From contig CM022375.1 of NCBI GenBank assembly GCA_011800155.1, positions 1,426,001 through 1,490,000 on the forward strand: a DNA stretch of 64,000 nucleotides, given 5' to 3'. Under the pieces are notes generated by a model, which worked only from the letters and a program-made list of their open reading frames with translations, did no database searches and was not told where the DNA came from. Each line of letters starts with the position of its first letter. The stretch's first letter is position 1. This DNA is from Flammulina velutipes. Its lineage: Eukaryota > Basidiomycota > Agaricomycetes > Agaricales > Physalacriaceae. Both the position numbers and the translations under genes were made by a program. Shown piece after piece: positions 11,687-23,994 of this stretch.

Positions 11687-12635
11687 TGTACAGTACATAA
11701 GTATGGACATCTGCCTGAGTTGTCTTTTTTATAAAACCTTTCTTGCTCTTTTTCCAATTTTGTCATTCCACGGCGTTGAAACGAATGGGAAGGAGTTTAG
11801 CAGCCACTGCGGGAGGTTTAACGGCAACCGTTCTGTAACGAGGTAACCGATCAGGAAATCGGGCGGATCTGCTTGCGTGTTGCTTGCGTGGGCATCGCCG
11901 ATGGCGGTCCGGGTATCGACAGGCAGATATATATATATACCGCCACCTTGCTCATCACATACTGGTAACTGCGATACTCATAGAAAAAAAGGAGACATGA
12001 CATTGGGTCCATTGATCAGTGGACTACCCAGTACTACCGCTGTGGAACACCGACGTATGTTATCGTCATCCAAGCAAGCCATCATGAATCCTAGCGTTGG
12101 GCTCACGCGAGGCCCACGCGAGCAGATCAGTGTCCTGACCGGTCATGGCGACCAATCAGATGCAGATTTCCAAACAACTGTTCCGTCGAGAGCTTTCGAC
12201 ATCGTAGTGGTATCACTCACGAACTACGATAGCTACTTATCTTTTCGGCTGACCTCTTAGGTCGCAATGTCCAAGGCAATTCAGCTTTGCGCGATACCAA
12301 GATTCCGATAATCCTCGTTCCCGGGGGCGCAGTGATCTTAACCTGATGCAGCAGCGTGATCATGAGGCGCAGCCCCATGGAAATTGTCGTTCTCCTCAGA
12401 AAGGCACAACGCACAACTTGAGCGTATCATTGCTATGCTAGCATCGACCACTAACCGGAATACGGTCATGCTCACACACCCAAAAATGTTTAAAAAGAGC
12501 TGCAAAATGAGTTGAACGCTATCTGCCTGGTTTGCAATCACTCCTCTCTCTCTCTTACGCAGGTAAGTCCTTCCCATTTCCTGACTCGCTCCGTCTGACC
12601 ACTGACGTGAAAGGTCGTAAACTCATCTCTCCAAA
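11687..12635. other. Spacer between the two DUF3990-like copies
   Basis: No gene is seen. A short TA run lies at about 11927-11938. From about 12100 onward the sequence is the duplicated upstream flank, related to 9700-10257. Confidence 0.5.
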
Positions 12636-14083
12636 ATGGTCGCCTTCAACTCTTCCTTCCGAGTATTCTTGGTCAGCGCCATCGTTCTCGGAATGTCTGC
12701 CAACGCAGCTCCGAGCCCAGCTTCCGACAATTCTGGCGCTTGGGGGCGGCGTGGGGACCCAGGGTCTCCTGGTTCCCATAAATCAGGCGATTCATCGAAA
12801 TCTAGCGTCTCGGCATACTCAGTCCTTACCGACAGTGGTGAAGTCCGTGTTCATGCTCATTCACATTGGATACCGTACTGACTTACACCAGAAATGCTTG
12901 GCTAACAGCGCATCGCGAGCCAGGTACATCGATCAGGCGTTCCTCGAGTTAGCCCCCGAATTGGACCCCAAGAAGTCGAGCACTCGTCGTGGCCTTACGA
13001 ACACTCCTCGTGGCCCCGGCAGCGATGATGAAGAATTCAAGAAAAGCTTAGGATTTGACACCGATAAGCGCCCCGATCCCACCGACCCAAAGGGAATCAC
13101 ATTGTACCACGGTACATTGCCCAAGTTCTCCGGCTCCCTTCACGCCGGTGTTAGGATATTTAAGAATCGAGGAGATCTGTCAGCAAACGGTAATTGGCAT
13201 AATTGTTCATGATTGAGTGACGATTGAACGAGAATGTCATAGGTGGCTTCTATCTCACGAACTCGATGAGAGCTGCAGCGCAATGGGGTTGTCGTGGAAG
13301 AGGAGAGGAGATCCCACACACCGTCGTCTTCGGTGAGCACCTTCAACTACTAGACAAAGGAAGGGTGTTCTTAAGGATTATTCAACAGAATACATATGGA
13401 CTCCGGCAGAGTACGTCTCTACCGCCACATATGCATGTATCCTACTCACTCGATTGCAGCGCAACTATTCGGTCTCATGAAGACTGGAAGACTGCACAGG
13501 AATATGCAGACGTAAGTTGGATAAATATCGACCACATGCACCAAGATTGACCATTGATCCTACAGTTCTGCACGTATAACACTTGTCCCCAGGCTGCGGA
13601 CCTCTCCACTGATCTCGAAGACATCCAGGCGATCGTGGAAAAGGAATATGATATGATTGCCGGGTAAGTTTCTTGTTACTTCGCACTCCCGAGCTCTAAC
13701 AGGTTTCTTTAGACCCATGATGCCTGTTGGTGGAGGTACTTGAATTCAAATCTTCTTGAAATTTCTCATTCACACTCATTCTAGATATTACCGCCGGCTT
13801 CTATCAATACGCAATCCTGAAGGAAGAGAAAGCAAAAGGGAAATACTTGAAACAGGTTAGATATCACCTCCTGGACTGCTCGTTATTCCCTCGAGGAAAC
13901 ATCAACACCCGTGACACTCAAGGTCCTTCTAAGGATTTCGACGAAGAACTAGAATTAAATACACTTGGATTGGGAAAAGGGTCCGAATTGGGACAAACGT
14001 TTGATGCTTCGCAACCACCACCAGCCGAGTGGGCGACGGGTGGCCCAATAACCTTGGCGGATAGGCTAAAGCCTCAGAATTAG
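12636..14083 (+). CDS. Secreted DUF3990/ADP-ribosyltransferase-like protein, copy 2
   Basis: Exons 12636-12842 (a GTCCGT donor is chosen; 12821 is an alternative), 12892-13189, 13243-13332, 13389-13410, 13460-13511, 13566-13663, 13713-13735 and 13785-14083; about 362 aa. The signal peptide is nearly identical to copy 1, and the core LYHGT and GGFYLT motifs and all intron positions are conserved. It diverges most in the exon after the WTP segment (TCPQAADL versus the copy 1 GEVEG region) and in the C-terminal tail. Conserved gene structure with this localised divergence indicates a tandem duplication followed by diversification. The family assignment carries the same uncertainty as for copy 1. 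Confidence 0.68.
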
Positions 14084-15047
14084 TATACAGTACACAAGTA
14101 TGGACATTCTACATGTTGTGTCTTTCAATAATCAGTAATTCCACGGAGCATCAGCCCCAAGTGGCGTTGGGTGGCGTTAATGTTTGGTCGACCGAAACTC
14201 ACGATTTAAGGCAAATGCAAAACATATCTTAAACATAGCTGGTATTTTGGTGCTCTCGTGTATCGTACACAAATGTCTACTCTTTCCAAGATATCGGGTT
14301 TCTCTCAAGTAGTAGAAATCGTCTTCGTCGCGGTATTGTCGCCAGTGCTACAAGTTCTCTTCCTCCTTCTACCTGGCCTTCATCCAAAACAAAAAGTCCT
14401 TGAGGTGAATCAAGTCTACCCCTTGTCCTTCGTCCTTGGATTGTCGTACAACTCCCGCGCGCATTGTCGGGGATTCTGATAGTAGCGCTGCTTCCCCCAT
14501 TGCTACTAAGTAGCAATCATCCAAGCAGTTTGACCTCCCCAATAGCACACGGCGTTTTGTATCGTAAGGAAAGCTGGCCCTACAATAATACCGGAGCTTG
14601 GTGAGCGAGGAAAGTGTCCCTCCCGTTCCGCTTCGCCGCACGCTCGACGATCACTACTATTGCATTTAGAACGGTTTAGCAAGGGGTGTGACCAGTGACC
14701 GAGACACCTAAATTTTTTGAGTATTCAGCAGATGCACCGGAGGTGGGTGAACGGCCTAAGAATGAGTCACATCATTTTCTGTTCTTCACAGGATGTGGTG
14801 TATGATGTGCATACCCATGATCGCACTCATTTTCTCATTTTCAGTGTGAAATGGAGGTGAAGGAGAGTGACAACCAATTTTCAAACGCGTCAGAAAACCG
14901 AACGATGTACAAACATATGCCGATAAATGCTGAAACGCCACACTTGTGAGTTGAGTAATACAACAATTTCACTTTCGAATAAGTTACGAATAAACAAAAG
15001 GTCAAACTTCTGGGCTGTTCTAAAAATATGATCCGAACAAATCCCAG
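14084..15047. other. Intergenic, nothing recognised
   Basis: Convergent spacer between the plus-strand DUF3990-like copy and the minus-strand thaumatin-like gene. No ORF with a plausible start and no terminal inverted repeats were seen. Confidence 0.4.
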
Positions 15048-15811
15048 TTAGGAGAGGGGGGATACAGCCAGGAAGTTGGAACTCACAACAATAGGCTGGC
15101 AGAAGATATGGGTAAAAGAGGTACCAAGAGGAGAATTCCTCACTGCCTGATGATCGCTGTCCACATTGTATGAATTATCCGGTACACACGATGAGGTCGT
15201 ACATGTGACGCTCTGGCCATCGGAAGACGAGAGTACGGTGTCGATATTGATGATTCCGTCAACCTTACTCAAATTCCAAGAAATGCGCGGTCCACCCCAT
15301 TCTCCATAGTCTCCCCATCCATATTCAGAGAGAATGACGCCGGAGGTTATACCCCCGTCGGTGCAGACAAGGCCTATGCGCGAATTAGCCTTCCGAAGGC
15401 GATGAGTATAGTGATGAGATGCGACGCACCGCCGACGCACTTCCCGGTCTTGCAGTTCGCGCCGTTGGCATCGCAGCCAGTGCGGCCCCATGCACGAATA
15501 CCCTTCGAAGCGTAGTGAGTAGTCAGTTGGGAATACATACTGAGCAATTACCAGCGCGTTGTCGTCGATTGAGTAGTCCTTTGAAGACTTTTTAGGTGGT
15601 AGTTTCATCCCAAAGGAAACTGAGGGATCAGGAAACCCGTTCGGAGCCTTTCCAATCGCCGGCCAGACGGCTTAGGGCGCTTTCAACGACGGAAACGGTG
15701 GTATGATTGGGGCAACTCACTGAAATCACAGTTGTTCTCAAATTTGATGATAAACGCCGATGCCGGCGTCAATATCATCACGAGAGAGGGAAGACCGTAT
15801 GAGAGCCTCAT
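15048..15811 (-). CDS. Thaumatin-like (osmotin-fold) secreted protein
   Basis: Four exons on the minus strand: 15811-15721, 15670-15552, 15502-15430 and 15373-15048; 202 aa with all phases continuous. The N-terminus is a signal peptide ending near TPASA. Thaumatin hallmarks follow in order: ENNCDFTVWPAIGKAPNGFP, then GIRAWGRTGC, then CKTGKCVGGLVC, and SWNLSKVDG near the middle of the last exon, with further Cys residues and FTHIFC at the end. Thaumatin-like proteins fold as Cys-rich beta sandwiches, are exported, and often bind or cleave beta-1,3-glucans. The second intron uses donor GTAATT, chosen because it alone joins the frames. The final 13 residues after FCQ could be altered by a further splice (GTGAGT follows), so the C-terminus is uncertain. 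Confidence 0.78.
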
Positions 15812-17128
15812 TGCAGCCGATGCGAGATGGTGGGACCAAGAGAAAGTTCATGAATTCCTGTGCGCCGCATTAAATACGACGTCCCGAGAGAAGGCTATTT
15901 CCATGCCTCCTCTAGAGCCAAGACCAGTGGATAGCATGTAGCTAGTATAAGTCGCCACAGGGAAGGTCGGTAGGGTACAGCGTATACACCCGTCACAAGG
16001 TTGAAGCCTCCACGAAGTTACCATCAAGCAGATATGGCGGTGACGCAAGTGCCCGAAGGCGCCAAATACGACCTCCTTATATGGGGTGCGGGGCTACTGG
16101 TGGTATAGAGTAAATTGCATGAGTGTTCGAGTGTTCAGACTAACTGGAATTACACTGACAGACGACGACTCGGACGCCGGATTCGAGGAACAAAATGCCA
16201 ATTGAGGGCATGCATACCACCAGCTTTGGCATTTCCGTAAGAATCACAGATTCCGGGGTAGCATTCACTAGAGGCAACGAGAGCGCTGTGGAGTTACTCG
16301 ACAGTCGACATGAGAGTTCCAACGAAGGGGCGCGATGAACTCGGGCCGAATTTCCGACGCTTAATAAGCGTCCTACTTCCTCTGAGTCTTACCTTCATCA
16401 GGAATCATATCGTGACTATTGCACCTTGTCTACTCTTCTTCTCTTCGTACCTTTGGTGGTAAAGATATTCCCGAATGGCAGAATGGGAATACTTTTACGG
16501 GCACTGCCAGGTGCGTAAGAACCTGACTTTCTTCATCCCTCTCATCTGACTGGACGCCCTCTTTTTACAGTGCATGTCGGATGACGGTGAAACTGGATTG
16601 CATGGACAACTGGAACGGAGCACTGCCCACAATGTCTGGGGCGTAGGCCTATGGAATTCGCCGTCCGTATCGATAGTGTGGGGAGCGTCTCTGCTCGACT
16701 TCTTCGGGATCCGTGTATTGAGTTCAATACGAGGCAGGAACGAGAAGGCGATGTCCCAAGGCAAAAGACTCGGGTGGACACCTATCTGGTACACTGCCCA
16801 CTCCTTGGGCGCTTCGTGCAATGCAAAAAAAAATCTTCCTCGAATCTTCTTTGCACATGTGTTGCGGCTTTCGCCTTTCCGCTGGGTTCCTATCGATTAC
16901 TGGAGGCCGATGGTGTGTGGACGTTGTGTGGACACCTCATAGAATTGTATTGATTATCAAACAGGACCGTGATGGCGACATCGCTGCAATTACTTTCCAC
17001 CTTGTCATCTCATTGAAATGGGAGCGCCTCTTGCCTGCCTATTCTTTGTGATTCCGATACGTCCCACACTGAGATGTTCTTATATCAAGTCCTAGCCCTT
17101 TCGCCTCGCTCTGCATACACTGTCTACC
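15812..17128. other. Divergent intergenic region
   Basis: It lies between the thaumatin-like gene (minus) and 7-TM gene B (plus). Overlapping ORFs on both strands at 16495-16953 show no family resemblance and no conserved splice pattern. A probable 5'-UTR intron of gene B lies at 16913-16964. Confidence 0.4.
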
Positions 17129-18433
17129 ATGTCCTCCGACTCCAACTACGGTCTCACAGACAAACAGATCCTGTACGAGCTAGGGACTAACCTCCATTCT
17201 AACATCCTCGATATCTTGGTCTATGGAATCTATACTTGCGTCTACTTCGTCGCGCTCTATCTGACCCGTACGTTTTTCTAATCTCTTGGGCCTCATTTAC
17301 AGATACTGATGCTGATGTGTACAGTGTCTCGAGGAGAGAAAAAGCCTCGCGTAGGCTCGGCCGTTCTGATTACTGTCATGTGGATCCTCGCTACGATCCA
17401 TGTAGGCATTCGTTGGGCTTTTCTTCATTTCACCTATATTCAGCATGGTGAAAGTTGGGAAGCACAACTTACGTCGGTTCTATTCTACACTGGATTCCTG
17501 GCACAGCGTATTGTAGAGGCCACAGTGACGCTCGCCAGTCTTCTTTTGGCCGACATGACCATGGTCAGTCCATTTGCGCCCCTTCACTTTCTCGGTTCGT
17601 TTCTCACGAAGCTCATAGATCTGGCGATGTTGGGTTCTGTACGGCCGAAGATGGCTCATTGTCATCCCTCCTGGGTTATGTCTTGTGGCTGGATCAGGTA
17701 TGTCAGTATCAAAAGTGTACTATGCTGTACTCTAACATTCCTCACCACGCATTAGTTTGCTATATTTGGCGATCCGTCCTCGTGTTTACTTACCACGGCA
17801 CTTGGAGGACGGACCAAATCAGCAACTTTGAGCTCTCATACCTATCTACCACTGTTTTCACCAACCTATTCTGCACCTCTGCCATTATCTATCGCATCAT
17901 CGATTTCAGTGGCTCTCAATGGAGTAAATCACTGAAGACATACCACAAGATAACGGAGATCCTCATCGAGTCCGCAGTCTTGTACACCGCCATCTACGCT
18001 ATTAGGATTGGCCTGCAGGTTTACACTCAGTACTTCAACAAAGAGATCGACTTGAGGCTGCTTTATGCCGAAGCTTTGGGATACTCGATCACGGTATACC
18101 CCATTTTCCATTCGAGTTTGTATAGTTATTGACTACGCTGCTTAGGGGATTGCCCCTACATTGATCATAGCTCGGGTAGCGGCGGGGTTTTCACGACCTG
18201 ACGATTCATGGACGCGCTCGTCCATGCCTCGTATGCGGTCGACGATGCGGTCTTTGGCGGAGAGTATGCATTTCGCCCAGCCAGCCACTGGAACGTTGGC
18301 AGATAACGTTGATCTCGAACGGAACGGAGCGTCGGAAGGGGATGCTGAGGCCCCTGTCACCCTACGGGGCGACTCTCGCACCGAAAGCATCAAGCTCAGT
18401 TCTGACGAGAGGGAGAAACAGGTCATTTCTTAA
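17129..18433 (+). CDS. 7-TM family protein B
   Basis: Exons 17129-17267, 17325-17563, 17619-17697, 17756-18093 and 18146-18433; 360 aa. This is a full-length reference member of the family. Exon 1 carries helix 1 (ILDILVYGIY). Exon 2 has LSRGEKKPRVGSAVLITVMW and the conserved QHGE. Exon 3 is exactly 79 bp in every paralogue and encodes IWRCWVLYGRRWLIV. Exon 4 encodes two or three helices with TEILIESAVLYTAIYAIRIG. Exon 5 holds the last helix and a cytosolic tail with FSRPDDSWTRSSMPRMR and SLAESMHFAQPATG. A hydrophobic bundle with a charged Ser/Arg-rich tail suggests a membrane receptor or sensor, but no known functional motif is present. Confidence 0.8.
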
Positions 18434-20304
18434 TGAGATTCAGGTTATCAGCGCTGCTGGGTTCTTGTTCTGTATGTGTTACTTCCAATGTTTGTAACGA
18501 TATATCACGAGGTTTCGTCTGTTTGAAACTGTGTGAAACTCGACGGTTCCGTAAATTATCGATCGCCTGAATCAGACACCTACAAGCGTCCACAAGCCAC
18601 AACAAATGCATGCTTTCTACATCCATCACGAACCACAATGCATCAACGCGCTCGCTGAACAGTATGTCTATTGTTGTCCACGTATCAAGCTATTCTCGGT
18701 TTATTTGAGGTGATGATCAAGTAGAAATGATTCGTTTGGATTGAGGTGCGTTCCAAATGAATCTTCATAACATTTTGACCAACGTTGTTGTAGTCGTGCT
18801 GGCATACCTCGCTGGCATGATATGTGATGTCGCGTCCACTGTGGCTTTCCAACATAACCCGCGGACCACCAGAGAGAAAAACGCGAATACCCCAACGCAG
18901 GGTGGCTTCTTGAATAAGCAGAGCGCAAAGCCAGGGTGCTATGAAAGGCGTCTCCGAAGCCGAATGTGCGTATCTCGACATCTTTCCTTCGGTCATGCAC
19001 TGAACACTCTCGCAGTGCGAATCATCTCATCGTTACCTGACGTTGCAAGAGAGCTGGATGTCTGTCCCATGACAGTGGCAGACTCTTTACGACAGGTGCA
19101 AGTGCACACCGACGCTGGACTAGATGAAACTCGTTGACCATCGGGGCATCGATCTTGACGCTTCCAAGCACCTGACTCTGGACCTCCGCGCATGCAAAAC
19201 CGCCTGGCAACCTAGCCAGTCCGTCTAGGACATATTATGAGCGGCGAGAAAGGCGTTGACATCGCTGTTCTTCTACCTGCATTGCCGTATATCTGGCGCT
19301 AGTGCGAAAGACACTGCGTCATGTAACGATCATCTTGGGCAAATACGAACTAGACGACAATCGATTGACCCCTCGGTATATTTTTGTCGTTTCTATGTAA
19401 CTGATGAACATTTCGAACGAACCAGTTAACCGTCTGCGAACTTTACGACCCTTTGGTGATGTCTCACGTTGACTTGCGCGTTTTCTGCGAGGCCACGCTT
19501 ACCACGAAAAGCCAATTGGAGGATTTGCTTCCAACCCAAGTGGTCGTTCGACGTTCAATGGATGTCCGAGAATTGCCCAAATGGATCCGTTTCCGTGCGC
19601 CATCTTTCGTATCGGGTATCGGGATACAGGTAAGGATGAAGTCCAGGGGAGGGACGTTCTTCCACCTTGGGTGCGTTCTTTCGTTATTATAGCGTCTAAT
19701 AATAATCGAAGATATCAGCAAGTAGGAACAATATGACAGGGAATGAGGCGCTTTGGAACGGTTCTAGAGGGCGCTAACACTTGAGGACGTTGTTGGGAGC
19801 TTTCGAAATGCACGGGTGCGCACCGTATTTCATTCAGGCCAGCTCACTAAGACATTCTCAGACCCCAAGGTAACGTGAAGATAGTCATGGTTTGAAGAGA
19901 GTTGCATTATTCTCAAAGTCGGCATCCGGCGGAAGTAGGAACGACTTCTTACGCTCGCTACACACACACCCTTAGGCCTTGATCGCTTAGAAAGTAATAG
20001 CTATGGGCGCATCAGATATATGTGCTCTTCCTGCTGATAGGCGCTGTGTACAATACAAAATTCCATAGTCAGTTGCTGATCATTGCTGATCGGCTCATGG
20101 TACGTACGTATCGTACTCATTGAATCGCACTGATAATCAAACAGCCTGAAGCTATCTCGGGGAAAAGGCCATTGCTACAATTAGCTTTGATCTCGTATTT
20201 TATCTGAAACGAGAACCTCTTACCTGTTACGATGTTGATATGTCCGACGCTGGAACGCTCTTAAGACCCATTTTCTCAGATCCCCGTTTACTGCGAGCGC
20301 TATC
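18434..20304. other. Intergenic with COA1 5' relic
   Basis: Apart from the COA1-derived relic (18575-18760), no supported gene is seen. ORFs at 18757-19137 and 19453-19692 have no recognisable domains. A 5'-UTR intron of gene C lies at 20100-20144. Confidence 0.4.
18575..18760 (+). pseudogene. Relic of COA1 promoter/exon 1
   Basis: The block CCTACAAGCGTCCACAAGCC and the following CATCACGAACC resemble the sequence just before and at the COA1 start codon (8290-8340). GGATTGAGGTGCGTTCC at about 18742 matches the COA1 exon 1/intron 1 junction (8471-8486) at nearly the same distance. The rest of COA1 is not detectable. It lies 140 bp beyond the stop of 7-TM gene B, mirroring the 7-TM-A/COA1 order. 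Confidence 0.55.
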
Positions 20305-21606
20305 ATGTCCTCGTCGGTGTTTGGTATGCCAGAAGAAGAAGTGGTATATCAACTCTCATCCACTCTTCATTCGTACATCCTTGACATCTTGGGGTACGGG
20401 ATGTATACCAGCGTCTATTTTGTAGCGCTCTATCTGACCCGTGAGCTTCTCTCTTTGATCTGTCTGACCTTCACGTTCTGAATTGCATAGTGTCTCGGGG
20501 AAATGACAAGCCTCGCCTGGGATCGGCAGTCCTTATTACCACTATGTGGATACTTGTTACCATCCATGCAGGTATCACTTGGGCATATCTCGACAACACG
20601 TTCATTCGGCATGGAGAAACTCGGGAAACCCAAATCGAGTCGCATTTCTTGTCTCGATTCGGAGAATCTTTTGCACAGCGTGTAGTAGAGATGATAGTGA
20701 CATTCGCCAGTCTGCTATTGGCCGACATAACAATGGTAAGGATATCCACGCTTCATTGTCATTTCTCGACCATTTCTGAATTCCATAGATTTGGCGATGT
20801 TGGGTTCTCTATGGTCAACGATGGTTCATCGTTGTCGTTCCCGCAGTATCCCTTGTCGCAGGATCAGGTACGTAGTAGTCTATTGAAACGTGTCTACGAC
20901 TCTGACGTCTATTGCCGTCTAGCTTGCTATATTTGGCGAACTGTCTTGCTCTTCAGACTTCGTGGCCCCTGGAGCACTAACCAAATATCTAATCTGGAGC
21001 TCATATTCCTATCTACAACTGTACTCACCAACATTTTTTGCACCTCCACCATTATTGCCCGCGTCATCGGTGTCAGTGGCTGGCGAAAATCGCTGAAGAC
21101 CTACCACAGGCTCATGGAGATTCTAATCGAGTCTTCCATCTTGTACACTGCCATCTATGTGATCAGGATTGGGTTGCAGATCTACGCGCAGTACTTCACT
21201 GAGAAGCTTGATGAACGAACATATTATCCACAAGCTCTAGGGTATTCGATCACGGTATTTCTCATCACTTTGGACTTGTCTAGTTGCTGATCTCGTCGCG
21301 TAGGGGATTGCACCGACGTTGGTCATCGCTCGCGTGGCTGCCGGTTTTGCACGGCCTGACGATTCGTGGTCGCGAACATCCCTTCCTCATATACGGTCTA
21401 CTATGAGGTCTTTGGCGGAGAGCTTGCATTTTGCCCAACCGGCCACTGGAACTGTCGCGGAAACTGTCGATCTCGAACGGAGCACCAGACGGGAGGATGA
21501 GGAGGCTGAGCTACATGTGGAAGACAACTCTCGTTCTGCTCGCCTTCAACGGAGCCCTGAGGAAGGGGAGAAGAAGGGAGGACAAATGTCTTTTCAGGAG
21601 GTCTAG
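20305..21606 (+). CDS. 7-TM family protein C
   Basis: Exons 20305-20440, 20491-20735, 20789-20867, 20923-21254 and 21304-21606; 364 aa. It has the same five-exon plan and intron phases (1,0,1,0) as paralogue B. Conserved blocks include ILDILGYGMYTSVYFVALYL, IWRCWVLYGQRWFIVVVPA, NLELIFLSTTVLTNIFC and SILYTAIYVIRIGLQIYAQ, ending with the tail SFQEV. The tail between SLAESLHFAQPATG and the stop is acidic and variable. It starts the first composite unit, followed by a COA1 relic and an F-box gene. Function is unknown. Confidence 0.8.
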
Positions 21607-22318
21607 GTAATCTATCTTATCCTACTTGCGCCATAGCTTTGTCCTTATACATCATGTCATCCTTCCTCACTCCGGCGACTCGAAACATCATCTCCTACCT
21701 ACGTATTTAGTCGCTTGACCGTAATGCAACTCTACCTTTTGTGATTGTTTCGACTGAAAAGTGAGGCCTACAAGCGTCCACAAACAACAACAAGCTCCTG
21801 CCTTATACCTAATACCTTCATCACGACTCGCGTCTCGACTTACATGGTGGACGGCATGCTTTATCGTCTATTTTTTTCGACTACGCGCTAGAACATCCAA
21901 ACCATCCACTGCTTTCTTGGGTAAAGGGTAGGGCCCGGGTACTGGAGCAACCCCAAACTAAAGCGCTGAAGTTACATCGTACGGGAAAGATCAAGTGAGC
22001 AGCATTGTTCAAATTTGCCCAAGGAAGCCGACTGTTAGCAATAAGATTGTCACAGCATTATTGAATGGGGCCCTGTACTACTCATTGTTCATCCTTCAAC
22101 GCACAATGGGAGATGTACTTACGAGGAAGCAGGCCACAAATGGGCTTTGGTATATAACCACGCACTTGCTTTCTTCCAGAGCATACATCCTATCCATCGC
22201 GTCGTTGCTACTGTATCCTGGAGACCCAAACCCAACAGTAACTCTCTCGTCTGTCTATCCAAGTAAGTGAGAGTCATATTGCTTTTCTGCCTCGCATGAC
22301 TCAGTGTCTTCTCGTAGC
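21607..22318. other. Spacer between 7-TM C and F-box gene 1
   Basis: It holds the COA1 relic (21765-21850) and, at 22263-22317, a probable 5'-UTR intron of the F-box gene (GTAAGT...TCGTAG). No other gene is seen. Confidence 0.45.
21765..21850 (+). pseudogene. Relic of COA1 5' end
   Basis: GCCTACAAGCGTCCACAAAC, then ACAAGCTCCTGCCTTA, then CATCACGACTCGCGTCTCGACTT. The last block aligns with the start of COA1 coding sequence (CATCATGAACCGGGTCTCCCGACTT, in two pieces) with few changes. No downstream COA1 exons remain. Confidence 0.65.
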
Positions 22319-23505
22319 ATGCTTAATATCCTGGATCTTGCCAACGAGCTTCAGCTCGAAATCTTCCAGCTCTGTATTCTCGAACCCGAAGATGACCTTC
22401 CCGATGTTCGGTTCACTCTGGCGGCTGTTTGCGGCCACTGGAGGGACTTGATTTTCAACGTGGCTTCGCTTTGGACATCCATTACCGTCGACAGCGCTTC
22501 CGTTATTCCTCATCCGCTCTACCGCCACGATGACTGCCTGTTGTATCCCGAAGACGTCTTTTTGCGTACCATGGTCGCGTTCAAGAACGCGCGCGGTCTC
22601 CCAGTTGATCTAATTATCGAAGTTCCCGACGCTCCCATCCCCTGCTTCAACGTACGTCATACCAATCTGTTGGCAGAAATCCTATGCGACGAGGCTTCCC
22701 GCATCGCGAGTCTTTCCATCTCCGGCGACTGTTGGGACATGCACCTCAGTGCACTTCGCGGATTTCTCAACCAGCCTATGCCTCTCCTTCACACGTTCAA
22801 GCACAGGATCTGGGAATGTCACGGCGTTAGCCTGCAATTCACCTTCGGGGAGCTTACGAATCAGTCAAAGAAACGCATTCCCATCCTCCAATATCCTTTC
22901 AAGGATAGTGACGTGGCCAAGGTGAATGCGTGGGGTCGAAGCATGTACCCGAGGGCCCCGATATTTGCACAAACATGGTGCACAAACCGTGTGCACAAAC
23001 ATTTACTTACAAAACAGGTAATGTACGAACATGCGCAAACAAAGTAGGGGATTGCACGAACATGTACACACATGCACATGCATTTCACAAGTATGATACT
23101 ACCTATGTATTATATTACTATGCATGCATTTTTCGTGTTAACTGAACACTGAGTACACTGAGCCTATCTAGAGTTCGAGCGATGTTCAAGGCTTCAAGAC
23201 ATGATTTCCTAATTTGGACCGATATCCGTTATCAGTCTGGCGACTCTGACCGTTATTATGAAAGGTACAATCCTCAATTCCTCTTGAGGTAGGGCCCCCC
23301 ATCGGACCGGTACTATGAGATAGAGAGAGAGACTACCCCTGTAACACCAAGTGTCAAGTGGCATGCCGGGGGTGGATAGTGGAAAAGACACATATAGATT
23401 GAACATACAAAATTGAGCCCTTTCCTGATAGGGAATACATAGCAAAAAGACTTGAGAGATAAGAGCTGGCTTGACAATGTTGAGTGGTGGAGTGCATGTA
23501 CAAGA

Positions 23506-23695
23506 CTGCACAAACATATCCGAATGTTGCACGAACACTGCGCGAACATGCACGAACACTGCACGAACATGCGCAAACACTGCACGAACATGCGCAAACA
23601 CTGCACAGACATGTACGGACATGCGCAAACATTGCACGAACATGTACAGACATGCGCAAACACTGCACAAACTTGCACGGACATGCACGAACATG
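23506..23695 (+). repeat. Minisatellite of the MITE terminal motif
   Basis: About nine imperfect units of roughly 21 bp, ACTGCACGAACATGCGCAAAC, in direct repetition. Each unit is two half-units related to TGCAC(A/G)AACATG, the motif of the terminal inverted repeats. Confidence 0.8.
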
Positions 23696-23965
23696 TCTGA
23701 ACACCATGCACACCCTGTAGAATGCTCCAAAGATGTTAAGCACAAATATTATGTGCCCAAGCGGAAGTCAAACGACCCGCTAGCGCTACGGTGACGCGTC
23801 GGTAACGGGAATACAGGGCTATTCACAATACCTGAGCAATATAAGTGGCTGGATTTCTTTGGTATCACAATATATGGTTGCTACTTGGATGGTATATTAA
23901 CAGTGAGGTAGCCAAATAGTGCCATGCCAATGATTACAGACTTCCATGGTACTCACGATGATGGT

Positions 23966-23994
23966 GACGCGACGCGACGCGACTCGACGCGACT
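23966..23994 (+). repeat. GCGAC short tandem repeat
   Basis: Five to six copies of the pentamer GCGAC with one variant, inside the Mutator-like MITE. Confidence 0.7.

Noticed and set aside
16495..16953. Overlapping ORFs on both strands upstream of 7-TM gene B
   Set aside because: No conserved motif or splice structure, and they overlap the probable 5'-UTR intron of gene B.
18757..19137. 126-codon plus-strand ORF after the COA1 relic
   Set aside because: It begins in the relic region and has no recognisable domain. The minus strand is equally open.
23354..23745. Cys/Val/His-rich minus-strand ORFs over the minisatellite
   Set aside because: All three minus frames are open because of the repeat composition. 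This is an artefact.
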